Below are positions 26,309 to 33,759 of a DNA stretch of 64,000 bases, piece by piece. The notes under the pieces were generated by a model, which searched no databases, was not told the origin of the DNA, and worked only from the letters and a program-made list of their open reading frames with translations. Numbering within the stretch: position 1 is the stretch's first letter; each line of letters opens with the position of its first letter. Origin of the DNA: DLKC01 sp002478885 (GTDB taxonomy: Bacteria > Bacteroidota > Bacteroidia > Chitinophagales > Chitinophagaceae); NCBI GenBank assembly GCA_046329585.1, contig JAXLUI010000001.1, positions 1,798,001-1,862,000 of the forward strand, read 5' to 3'. The translations under genes and the position numbers were made by a program.

Positions 26309-27244
26309 TTAGTTTGTCATTAGCAATTGCGAGTAAATTCTTTCAACATCTTCAATATTGCACAAGGCCGTTCCCGAATTAAGTGTTGCCGCTGTTCCGC
26401 TGGCGATACCATATCGTAATACGTTTTTAAGTGATAGTCCTTTTGTAAACCCGGTTATTAATCCAGCAACCATACTATCTCCCGCACCCACTGTACTTTT
26501 TCTTTTAACAGCCGGCGATGGTGAATGAAATACCTCGTTAGCCGTTACCAGCAAGGCCCCAAAAGCGCCCATAGAAACAACCAACACTTCGCATTTTCCA
26601 TTGTTAATAACCGATTTTGCAGCATCTATGGCAGAATGAGCATCCAGTTCTTCGGTGCCCACAAGGCCAGCCAGTTCACCGAGGTTAGGTTTAGCAAGAA
26701 AAATGCCGCAATCGAGGATAGTTTTCAAAGTATCGCCCGAAGTATCTGCAACGAGTTTTGCCTTTTTGTTTCTTACAATTTTAGCAGCCTCTTTGTAAAA
26801 ATCCGGTGGAACACCGTTGGGATTACTGCCGCTTATAACTACATATTCATATCCACTTTCGCTAGAAAGAAAATGAAGCACGGCATTCCAATCAGTTTCT
26901 GTCACAGAAGGGCCAGGCATTCCAAAACGATATTGCTGGCCTGTCGATTCCTCAAAAACGATCAGGTTTTCCCTTGTAAAAGCATTAATAGGAATTGCTA
27001 CAGCATCGATAGATTCTCTTTGTAGCAACGACAGGAAGAATGAGCCGGTATGGCCACCAGCAAAAAAGAGTGCAGTTGAGGTACCCCCGAGTTTTCTTAT
27101 TGCTCTTGATACATTTACACCGCCTCCGCCCGGCTCAAAATTTGGGGGAGCACATCTTAATTTTTTTTCCGGAGCCATTGTTTGAATAACAGTGCTTTTA
27201 TCGATTGCCGGGTTTAGTGTAATTGTTAATACCTTTTCCATCAA
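26309..27244 (-). CDS. PfkB-family hexose/1-phosphofructokinase-type kinase
   Basis: The 311-residue product opens with LTITLNPAIDKSTVI, the start of the 1-phosphofructokinase/tagatose-6-phosphate kinase subfamily. It continues with PGGGGVNVSRAIRKLGG (substrate and lid region) and ends with the PfkB ATP signature STVGAGDSMVAGLITGF, in which Asp is the catalytic base. These enzymes phosphorylate fructose 1-phosphate, tagatose 6-phosphate or fructose 6-phosphate at the open position. No PTS or sugar-specific genes are adjacent, so the substrate stays open. The start is the ATG pair at 27244/27241. It is cytoplasmic. Confidence 0.9.
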   Translation of the reverse strand: MMEKVLTITLNPAIDKSTVIQTMAPEKKLRCAPPNFEPGGGGVNVSRAIRKLGGTSTALFFAGGHTGSFFLSLLQRESIDAVAIPINAFTRENLIVFEESTGQQYRFGMPGPSVTETDWNAVLHFLSSESGYEYVVISGSNPNGVPPDFYKEAAKIVRNKKAKLVADTSGDTLKTILDCGIFLAKPNLGELAGLVGTEELDAHSAIDAAKSVINNGKCEVLVVSMGAFGALLVTANEVFHSPSPAVKRKSTVGAGDSMVAGLITGFTKGLSLKNVLRYGIASGTAATLNSGTALCNIEDVERIYSQLLMTN

Positions 27245-27272
27245 ATATATTGGTTAGGGTTACAAAAAGATG

Positions 27273-28091
27273 CTAAATAAAAAGATCTGGATAGAGCTTG
27301 GCGCCTTGTACAACTGCATATTGGTCGAGATCGGTAATACCTTCTTTCGCCAGAACCTCTTCATCAATAAAAGTGTTGCCGCTATATTGAAGCGATGTCT
27401 TCCACAATATGAAAAAAGCTGCGTCGGCTAGTATCTCCGGCTTTCGGCTCATCTTGGCAAGCACTTCGCCACCAAGCAAATTTCTGACGGCTGCCGTATC
27501 AATAGTAGTTCTTGGCCACAACGCGTTCGACGCGACATTAAATGGTTTCAGTTCAGCAGACCACGCCATAGCCATCATACTCATATTGTATTTGCTCATG
27601 GTATAGGCAACATGCGGCGATAACCATTTTAAATCTAAATTAAGCGGCGGTGATAAGGTTAGAATATGTGCATTCGTACCTTTTTTCAAATAAGGAATAC
27701 AATGTTTGGTGACCAGGAAAGTGCCTCTTACATTAATGTCGTGCATCAGGTCAAAGCGCTTCATTTCTGTTTGCAATGTATTGGTCAATTGAATAGCTGA
27801 GGCATTGTTTATAACGATGTCAATACCACCAAACACTTCTACAGCCTTCTGCACTGCCGCCTGTACCTGCTCTTCAAATCTTATATCTACCTGTATGGGC
27901 AAAGCCTTACCGCCGACCGCTTCAACCTCTGACGCAGTGCTGTATATAGTGCCTCCAAGTTTCGGGTTCTCTTCTGTACTTTTCGATGCAATAACAATAT
28001 TCGCACCGGCAGCAGCAAGTTTTAGTGCAATGGCTTTCCCTATACCCCGGCTGGCTCCGGTAATAAATATGGTTCGGTTTTTAAAGCTCAT
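27273..28091 (-). CDS. SDR-family oxidoreductase (HSDL2-like)
   Basis: The ATG at 28091 gives MSFKNRTIFITGASRGIGKAIAL, the classical SDR Rossmann motif TGASRGIG. Further landmarks are ASKSTEENPKLGGTIYSTASEVEAVGGKALPIQVDIR, VINNASAI (NNAS), and HVAYTMSKYNMSMMAMA with the YxxxK catalytic pair. The long insert KLGGTIYSTASEVE matches the hydroxysteroid dehydrogenase-like protein 2 group, without its C-terminal SCP2 domain, and the 272-residue length agrees. The usual catalytic Ser lies in TLSPPL. Substrate is unknown. The gmk gene ends 38 bases upstream, so the two may be co-transcribed. Confidence 0.9.
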   Translation of the reverse strand: MSFKNRTIFITGASRGIGKAIALKLAAAGANIVIASKSTEENPKLGGTIYSTASEVEAVGGKALPIQVDIRFEEQVQAAVQKAVEVFGGIDIVINNASAIQLTNTLQTEMKRFDLMHDINVRGTFLVTKHCIPYLKKGTNAHILTLSPPLNLDLKWLSPHVAYTMSKYNMSMMAMAWSAELKPFNVASNALWPRTTIDTAAVRNLLGGEVLAKMSRKPEILADAAFFILWKTSLQYSGNTFIDEEVLAKEGITDLDQYAVVQGAKLYPDLFI

Positions 28092-28128
28092 CAGTATCGG
28101 TATATTAGTAGTTAAGCATTCCGTTCTT

Positions 28129-28695
28129 TTACTGCCAGCCAAGATATTCTATAATTGCAGTTTCTGTTTCTTCGCAAGCCCTCTGCAGGTCGTCATTTAC
28201 AATAACTTTATCAAATTGGCCTTTGAATGACACCTCGTATTCAGCTTTGCTAAGCCTTGTTTGCATACTTTCCATATTTTCTGTGCCACGGCTTTCCAAT
28301 CTTTTTTTCAATTCTGCCATCGATGGGGGTTCAATAAAAATAGCTAGTGTATTATTTGCATATTGCTCACGAACATGTATCGCACCCTTTACATCAATAT
28401 CGAGTACAGGGGTTTTTCCCAGCTCCCACAAACGCTCCAACTCGCTCCTTAATGTACCATAAAATTTACCCTCGTAAACCATTTCCCACTCAATAAAAGC
28501 GTCCTCGCCTATTTTTTTGTGAAAAGCTTCGGCAGACATAAAATAATAATCTTTGCCCTCTACTTCCTGCTCTCTCGGCTTCCGCGTAGCGGCAGAAACA
28601 GAAAACGCCAGCTGTGGATACTTATTCAACAAGTATTTTGTAATGGAAGTTTTGCCTGCTCCTGAAGGTGCTGTAATAATAATGAGTTTTTTCAT
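28129..28695 (-). CDS. gmk: Guanylate kinase
   Basis: Gmk phosphorylates GMP to GDP. The ATG at 28695 gives MKKLIIITAPSGAGKTSITKYLL, with the P-loop APSGAGKTS. The GMP-binding domain follows with FSVSAATRKPREQEVEGKDYYFMS and FIEWEMVYEGKFYGT, and the lid and C-terminal part with VLDIDVKGAIHVRE, IFIEPPSMAELKKRLESRGTE and VSFKGQFDKVIVND. The 188-residue length is typical. A longer frame to 28743 adds residues outside the domain. The SDR gene follows 38 bases downstream. Confidence 0.97.
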   Translation of the reverse strand: MKKLIIITAPSGAGKTSITKYLLNKYPQLAFSVSAATRKPREQEVEGKDYYFMSAEAFHKKIGEDAFIEWEMVYEGKFYGTLRSELERLWELGKTPVLDIDVKGAIHVREQYANNTLAIFIEPPSMAELKKRLESRGTENMESMQTRLSKAEYEVSFKGQFDKVIVNDDLQRACEETETAIIEYLGWQ

Positions 28696-28753
28696 ATTCG
28701 CTTTATGAGCTGCGTTTTGCAAATGCAAATTAACTGCAAACATTTACTAATTA

Positions 28754-28784
28754 TTTGAAAATAACAACGGCATCCCTAAATTTG
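28754..28784 (+). promoter_or_regulatory. Promoter of the tRNA-Lys/tRNA-Gln pair
   Basis: TTTG at 28754-28757, 19 bases of spacer, then TAAATTTG at 28777-28784 is an exact Bacteroidota -33/-7 arrangement (TTTG, TAnnTTTG). The tRNA-Lys begins nine bases downstream. Confidence 0.8.
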
Positions 28785-28792
28785 CAACCCGC

Positions 28793-28865
28793 GACTCCGT
28801 AGCTCAGTTGGTAGAGCTACTGACTCTTAATCAGTAGGTCCAGGGTTCGAGTCCCTGCGGGGTCA
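28793..28865 (+). tRNA. tRNA-Lys (anticodon CTT)
   Basis: 73-base cloverleaf. The acceptor GACTCCG pairs with CGGGGTC (one T-G pair). The anticodon arm ACTGA-CTCTTAA-TCAGT gives anticodon CTT, and the T-arm CAGGG-TTCGAGT-CCCTG is perfect. Discriminator A; CCA not encoded. Confidence 0.95.
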
Positions 28866-28873
28866 CAGTAAAT

Positions 28874-28944
28874 TGCCCGATAGTATAATGGTAGTACCGC
28901 AGATTCTGGTTCTGCTTGTCTTGGTTCGAATCCAGGTCGGGTAA
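28874..28944 (+). tRNA. tRNA-Gln (anticodon CTG)
   Basis: 71-base cloverleaf eight bases after tRNA-Lys. The acceptor TGCCCGA pairs with TCGGGTA and has the T-A first pair typical of tRNA-Gln. The anticodon arm GCAGA-TTCTGGT-TCTGC gives anticodon CTG. T-arm CTTGG/CCAGG. CCA is not encoded. Confidence 0.95.
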
Positions 28945-28949
28945 CAAGT

Positions 28950-28995
28950 AAAACATCCATGTCTGACAGTCGTTAGGCACGGATGTTTTTGTTTT
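28950..28995 (+). terminator. Terminator of the tRNA operon
   Basis: AAAACATCC and GGATGTTTT pair around a loop of about 21 bases, followed by T-rich sequence, just after tRNA-Gln. Confidence 0.75.
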
Positions 28996-29031
28996 AACAG
29001 CTTTTATCTTGAAGTTGAAAAAAATATTTTT

Positions 29032-29240
29032 TTGAGCCCGTCTTCAGCCTGTGCCTCAGCTTCCGTTGCGTCGCACACTTGTACAGAAAAGCATCCATGA
29101 GCCAACCACTATGATAATTTTTGACTAAGATGATCGCAATAATATTGTTTGCGGGAGCTAAAAGTTTGTTGCCTGGGGTTCCTGGCGTACAGGTGTGCGA
29201 CGCAACCAGTGCATCATAGCACTACAAAAGCCGGGCTCTT
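29032..29240. repeat. Interspersed repeat, complete A/A pair
   Basis: Type A arm GTTGCGTCGCACACTTGTAC is at 29065-29084 and an inverted type A arm GTACAGGTGTGCGACGCAAC at 29187-29206, 102 bases apart. Both outer ends carry matching GAGCCCG and CGGGCTC segments (29034 and about 29233), so the whole copy spans about 208 bases. It occupies the gap between the tRNA terminator and the ATP-grasp gene. Confidence 0.92.
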
Positions 29241-29329
29241 AAAAAAACACAAGCCGGAACTATGACATCGGTCATCTGTTTGCAGCTCTAATTGTGATAA
29301 CTTACCAATGTAAAAATGTGCGTTGCACA

Positions 29330-30895
29330 ATGAACATCGACGTTGACCTTACGAGAAAAACTTTTCAGGCTGATCACCGCTATCCCGAAGCGGGATCTGA
29401 AGAGGAAACAAGGATCTTTAAAGAGATTCAAAGCCGTTTTGCCAGGCAGTTTATAGAAATTTTTCCTGACAAGCTTGCTGCCAAGACTGTTGTAATTATT
29501 CCTTCGCTCACGCTCGACCAGGAAATTCTAACCAAATTGGAAGGGCAAATTCATTACGAAGAAAGGTTGTTGTGTATGCTGATGCTTCTGCGAATGCCCG
29601 CAACAAACCTGGTATATGTTACGAGTGAGCCGGTTGACGAATCGATCGTGGACTACTATCTTCATTTGTTGCCCGGAATTACGGGTTGCCATGCCAGTCA
29701 GCGACTGACTATGTTAAGCTGTTACGATGCTTCGCCCCGTTCACTAACGGAAAAGATACTGGAAAGGCCTAGGCTTATAGGGCGCATCAAAAGACTATTT
29801 GCTGGCAACAATGCTGCTCATATTGCCTGCTTCAACAGCACCGCACTTGAAAAAACACTGGCAGTGAGGCTAGGAATACCCATTTATGGAACCGATCCTG
29901 ACCTGCTCAACCTTGGAACCAAATCAGGTAGTCGTGAATTATTTAAAGAATGTGGCATATTAACGCCTCCTGGTTTTGAAAATCTTAAAACTAAAAAAGA
30001 TATTATCGCAGCCATTGCCGCACTGAAAAGAGCTGACCCGTCTTTAAGAAAGGCTGTAATAAAAATGAATGATGGCTTTAGCGGTGACGGGAATGCAGTT
30101 TATAACTATAACACCGGGCAATCAACAGAACTGCTTGAGAACACTATAGAAAGCAATTTTGAGATGCAGCTGCAAATAGTGGCGAAAGATTTGAGCAAAA
30201 AGTTATTCCTAACAAAGTTTGAGCAAATGGGTGGCATTGCTGAGGCTTTTTTAGATGGTGATATCACAGCGTCGCCTTCGGTGCAATGCAGAATAGATCC
30301 AATTGGTAAAAGCGAGATAATAAGCACGCACGACCAACTTTTAGGGGGAACGGATAACCAGGTTTTTCTCGGCGCTCATTTTCCGGCATCACCTGAATAT
30401 GCAACGGCAATTGCCGCAGACGCGAAGCAAATCTGCAAAAAGCTTGCATTGAAAGGAGTTGTTGGAAGATTCTCCATTGATTTTATCAGTGTAAGGAATG
30501 GCTGTGAGTGGAAAAACTACGCCATTGAAGTAAATCTGAGGAAAGGTGGTACAACACATCCGTACCTGATGCTTCAATTTTTGACAGATGGTCAATACAA
30601 TGAATTTAACGGGGAATACCTAACGTTTGGAGGAAACAAAAGGTTTTATTTTTCGAGTGACAATGTTTGCGATCAAAAATACCGGGGATTGACCCCTCAG
30701 GACCTCATAGACATTGCGATGTTCCATTCACTGATGTACAATAGCAATACGCAGGAAGGTGTAACTTTTCACCTGGTGGGAGCATTGTCCCAATATGGAA
30801 AACTCGGTGTGGTTTGTATAGGCAGTTCGCCTGAGAGAGCAAGGCTTTACTTTGAGAAGGTAATAGAAGTGCTCGACCTTGAATGTGACAAATAA
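29330..30895 (+). CDS. PGM1-like ATP-grasp peptide ligase
   Basis: The 521-residue product (ATG at 29330; an upstream in-frame GTG at 29294 is possible) has an N-terminal pre-ATP-grasp region (about 30-200) with LVYVTSEPVDESIVDYYLHLLPG. An ATP-grasp core follows: GTKSGSRELFKECGILTPPGFEN, AVIKMNDGFSGDGNAV (Gly-rich ATP loop), IDFISV and the Mg-binding YAIEVNLRKGGTTHPYL (ExN, about 405). The C-terminal segment GVTFHLVGALSQYGKLGVVCIGSSPERARLYF closes it. This matches the family of PGM1, which joins peptides in pheganomycin biosynthesis; the group forms amide bonds with ATP. No partner biosynthetic genes adjoin it, so substrates are unknown. It may be an orphan ligase. Confidence 0.82.
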   Translation: MNIDVDLTRKTFQADHRYPEAGSEEETRIFKEIQSRFARQFIEIFPDKLAAKTVVIIPSLTLDQEILTKLEGQIHYEERLLCMLMLLRMPATNLVYVTSEPVDESIVDYYLHLLPGITGCHASQRLTMLSCYDASPRSLTEKILERPRLIGRIKRLFAGNNAAHIACFNSTALEKTLAVRLGIPIYGTDPDLLNLGTKSGSRELFKECGILTPPGFENLKTKKDIIAAIAALKRADPSLRKAVIKMNDGFSGDGNAVYNYNTGQSTELLENTIESNFEMQLQIVAKDLSKKLFLTKFEQMGGIAEAFLDGDITASPSVQCRIDPIGKSEIISTHDQLLGGTDNQVFLGAHFPASPEYATAIAADAKQICKKLALKGVVGRFSIDFISVRNGCEWKNYAIEVNLRKGGTTHPYLMLQFLTDGQYNEFNGEYLTFGGNKRFYFSSDNVCDQKYRGLTPQDLIDIAMFHSLMYNSNTQEGVTFHLVGALSQYGKLGVVCIGSSPERARLYFEKVIEVLDLECDK

Positions 30896-31138
30896 GCTAC
30901 CTGAGATTTTCATTTGCTTTTGCAAATCAATGACCGATGGATTACAAGCGATCAGCGATAAGTAGAAAGTTTTTAAAACTTAAAACCAGAAATGTCATAT
31001 TTCAATGAGGTTGTAATGGTTTAGTCATATTTACCAATATTTAGAAATATTTAGCAGCAACACAAAAAAAAATGTTGATTTTGATTATTTAAACATTAAA
31101 TTCGTCTCGGTTTTTCATAGGATATTGGATTTTAAAAC

Positions 31139-31169
31139 GGGGTTGGATGTTTATCCAGACCCCTTTTTT
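31139..31169 (+). terminator. Terminator overlapping the uvrC stop region
   Basis: GGGGT-T-GGAT, loop GTTT, ATCC-AG-ACCCC and then TTTTTT form a strong hairpin-T signal read rightward. Its right half lies in the last codons of uvrC on the other strand. It is about 240 bases after the ATP-grasp stop. Confidence 0.75.
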
Positions 31170-32971
31170 ATTTCATTAAAATAATCCAAAATCAGTTTTG
31201 CCTTAGCAGAACCAATTAATTTGCTCAGGTCTTCAGTTGTTGCATTTTTTATATTTTTTACAGATCTAAACGTATTTAACAACAATGAACTTGTGCCTGG
31301 CCCTATTCCGGGAATTGATTCGAGATCATTTTTAAAAGTGCCCTTTGATCGCTTCTGACGGTGAAATGTTATCCCAAACCGGTGAACTTCGTCTCTTATA
31401 TATCTTATGAGCTTTAAAACACTGCCATCCATCGGAAGTCTCAACGGTTCGGAATCTCCTGGAAAGAATATTTCTTCCTCCCTTTTAGCTAAGCCAATCA
31501 ATGTTATTTTGCCATGCAACTTTAATTCCTGAATGGATTCCATAGCGGCTGAAAGCTGCCCCTTACCTCCATCAATGATGATCAATTGCGGCAGTGATTG
31601 CCCTTCATCTGTAAGTCTTTTATATCGGCGGTATACAACTTCTTTCATAGTAGCAAAATCATTAATTCCTTCAACTGATTTCACGTTGAAATGCCTGTAG
31701 TCTTTTTTACTTGGAACGCCATCCTTAAAACATACCATAGCTGATACCGGATAACTACCCTGGAAATTCGAGTTATCGAAGCACTCAATGTGAACAGGAG
31801 TATTGGGCAATTGTAATGCTTCCTCCATTTGCTCAAGCACTTCCATCTTATTTTCATTCTTAACAACGCCCAATTGTAAAGATTTAGCTCTTTTACTTTC
31901 TGCGAGGAAATAGGCTGCATTTTTTAACGACAGATCTAGTAACTTCTTTTTATCGCCACCCTTTGGTACAGTAACAAGCAGCTTTTCGGTGCCGATCGGA
32001 ATACTGCACTGCACAATTATTTCTTTTGCAGTGCTGTTAAAAATTTCCCGGAAATGCATAACGATGAGCCCTAGTATATCTTCAAGTGTTTCCTGCGCAC
32101 TGGTTTGTATTTCCTCGTTATGAGTTTGCACAATCGTTCCGCTTTGTATCATAAGATAATTCACAAACGCACTGTCGCCTTCTTTCACGACAGAAAATAC
32201 ATCAATATTGTTCAGATGTTTATTAACAATCACTGATTTTGATTGATAATGCTCGAGATATTCGATTTTCTTTTTTATCAAAGCCGCCTTCTCGAATTGA
32301 AGGTCTGAAGCCAGGTCGAGCATTGCTTTTTTGTACTCCTGGATAACCGGAGAAAGATTTCCTTTTAATAGTTGCCTTACCTGCTGCAAGCCATCAGCAT
32401 ATTCCTCGGCTGATTGAAAATTTTGGCAAGGGCCTTTGCAGTTACCCAAGTGATATTCCAGGCAAACTTTAAATTTTCCTTTCTTAATATTTTGTTCGGT
32501 TAGGTTAAGCTTGCAGGTTCGCAGAGGAATGAATTGCCGAATAAAGCTCAACAATTCCCTAACCTTTCCTGCTGATGTATAAGGCCCAAGATATACCGAA
32601 CCATCATTAACCTTTCTGCGGGTAAGAAATATTCGGGGGAATGATTCATTTTTAATAACGATAAAAGGGTAACTCTTGTCATCTTTGAGATTGATATTAA
32701 ACCTGGGTTGATATTGTTTTATTAGTGAATTCTCCAGCAGAAACGCATCCTGCTCTGAATTAACAATAGTGAACTCTATCCGGCTTATTCTCGAAACCAG
32801 TTCGTGGGTCTTATAGCCTGTGAACGTCTTGGTGAAATACGAACTAACCCTTTTTCTTAGGCTTTTTGCTTTGCCAACATAAAGCAGTTCGTTGTGCTTA
32901 TCAAAGTATTTATAAATACCAGGATCGTGCGGTATTGTTTGAATTATGGTTTTATATTCTTCTGAAGTCAT
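31151..32971 (-). CDS. uvrC: Excinuclease ABC subunit C
   Basis: UvrC makes the dual incision in nucleotide excision repair. The 606-residue product has the N-terminal GIY-YIG nuclease (PGIYKYFDKHNELLYVGKAKSLRKRVSSYF), the internal cysteine-bearing segment CLEYHLGNCKGPC, and the UVR helical hairpin that meets UvrB (about residues 205-240). The RNase H-like C-terminal nuclease follows with VHIECFDNSNFQGSYPVSAMV, where Asp is catalytic, and LIIIDGGKGQLSAA. The helix-hairpin-helix end reads LESIPGIGPGTSSLLLN. The ATG at 32971 is the family start. A lipoprotein gene lies nine bases upstream (stop to start), so they may share a transcript. Confidence 0.97.
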   Translation of the reverse strand: MTSEEYKTIIQTIPHDPGIYKYFDKHNELLYVGKAKSLRKRVSSYFTKTFTGYKTHELVSRISRIEFTIVNSEQDAFLLENSLIKQYQPRFNINLKDDKSYPFIVIKNESFPRIFLTRRKVNDGSVYLGPYTSAGKVRELLSFIRQFIPLRTCKLNLTEQNIKKGKFKVCLEYHLGNCKGPCQNFQSAEEYADGLQQVRQLLKGNLSPVIQEYKKAMLDLASDLQFEKAALIKKKIEYLEHYQSKSVIVNKHLNNIDVFSVVKEGDSAFVNYLMIQSGTIVQTHNEEIQTSAQETLEDILGLIVMHFREIFNSTAKEIIVQCSIPIGTEKLLVTVPKGGDKKKLLDLSLKNAAYFLAESKRAKSLQLGVVKNENKMEVLEQMEEALQLPNTPVHIECFDNSNFQGSYPVSAMVCFKDGVPSKKDYRHFNVKSVEGINDFATMKEVVYRRYKRLTDEGQSLPQLIIIDGGKGQLSAAMESIQELKLHGKITLIGLAKREEEIFFPGDSEPLRLPMDGSVLKLIRYIRDEVHRFGITFHRQKRSKGTFKNDLESIPGIGPGTSSLLLNTFRSVKNIKNATTEDLSKLIGSAKAKLILDYFNEIKKGSG

Positions 32972-32979
32972 AATTACAC

Positions 32980-33630
32980 TTATTTATTTACACTTTTCCA
33001 TTTAACAAGTATAAAGGAGTTTTCATTCTTGCCGTTTTGGGGGTTTTTGATGTTGCTGATGAAAAAACTTTCTCCGTTTTTCCAACCAAGCTTCTCCAAA
33101 GTTGTATCCTGACCCTTGATAAGTTGAGATGAAATAAATATCCTTTTTACTTCCTGCCTAAGGGTGTCGACGAGCACATCTACCGATTGAATAGGGAGTG
33201 CCTTATCTGTACTTGTATAACTAAATGTTATACTGGCAGTAGTTTCATCCATAAACACTGATTGTTTATAATAAATCTTTAATGCACTATCTGCAATATC
33301 GTGCTCAATAAAGTGGTAAGCAAGTTTGTTGAATTGCTCTTTGCTTATCACTGAAGAATCGGTTGTTACGCCGTTTTCCGCCCGCAGATAACTGATATTG
33401 TCCGAGGCACCTACACTTTCTATTTGCTGTTTAAAAAAATCATTTACAGGATAAAAAAATTCGTCCTTCCCGGATGCGCTTTCTTTATTGGCCGTGTCGT
33501 TTGTGCAGGAGACAAATAACAAAAGTGGAAGTAGCACAAATCTGTTTTTTTGTAGCGCAACGAACAAGTCGTTCAGAAGTGCGACGCAAGAAAAGTCTAA
33601 TAGTTTTGCTGGCTTATGGTTCATAATCAT
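32980..33630 (-). CDS. Putative lipoprotein of unknown function
   Basis: The C-terminal 180 residues are soluble and acidic, with no recognised family (VDVLVDTLRQEVKRIFISSQL and FILVKWKS at the end). Near residue 29 lies KNRFVLLPLLLFVSC, a lipoprotein signal with a loose lipobox before the cysteine, which suggests anchoring to a membrane. The start is doubtful. The ATGs at 33630 and 33624 give a 40-residue n-region of which about ten residues are translated from a repeat arm at 33571-33590. A TTG at 33567 gives a 21-residue signal of normal length. It is followed nine bases later by uvrC. Confidence 0.7.
   Translation of the reverse strand: MIMNHKPAKLLDFSCVALLNDLFVALQKNRFVLLPLLLFVSCTNDTANKESASGKDEFFYPVNDFFKQQIESVGASDNISYLRAENGVTTDSSVISKEQFNKLAYHFIEHDIADSALKIYYKQSVFMDETTASITFSYTSTDKALPIQSVDVLVDTLRQEVKRIFISSQLIKGQDTTLEKLGWKNGESFFISNIKNPQNGKNENSFILVKWKSVNK
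33571..33590 (-). repeat. Solitary type A repeat arm overlapping a gene 5' end
   Basis: GTTCAGAAGTGCGACGCAAG has the full core with a drifted outer half. It lies inside the longest reading of the lipoprotein gene, just upstream of its signal peptide. Confidence 0.75.
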
Positions 33631-33759
33631 CCGTTTCTGTTTTAAGTAAGAACAGACTACAATAAACCTGCAAATTAATTGATCTGATACAGATGTACTT
33701 GCCCTGTCGAAAGAAAGGAGAATTAGTTACAGTTGTTCAATAACCCATGCGAGATTTTA

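Noticed and set aside
30896..31138. A small RNA gene between the ATP-grasp gene and uvrC
   Set aside because: The gap is AT-rich and has a strong terminator at its end, but no promoter or conserved structure could be shown.
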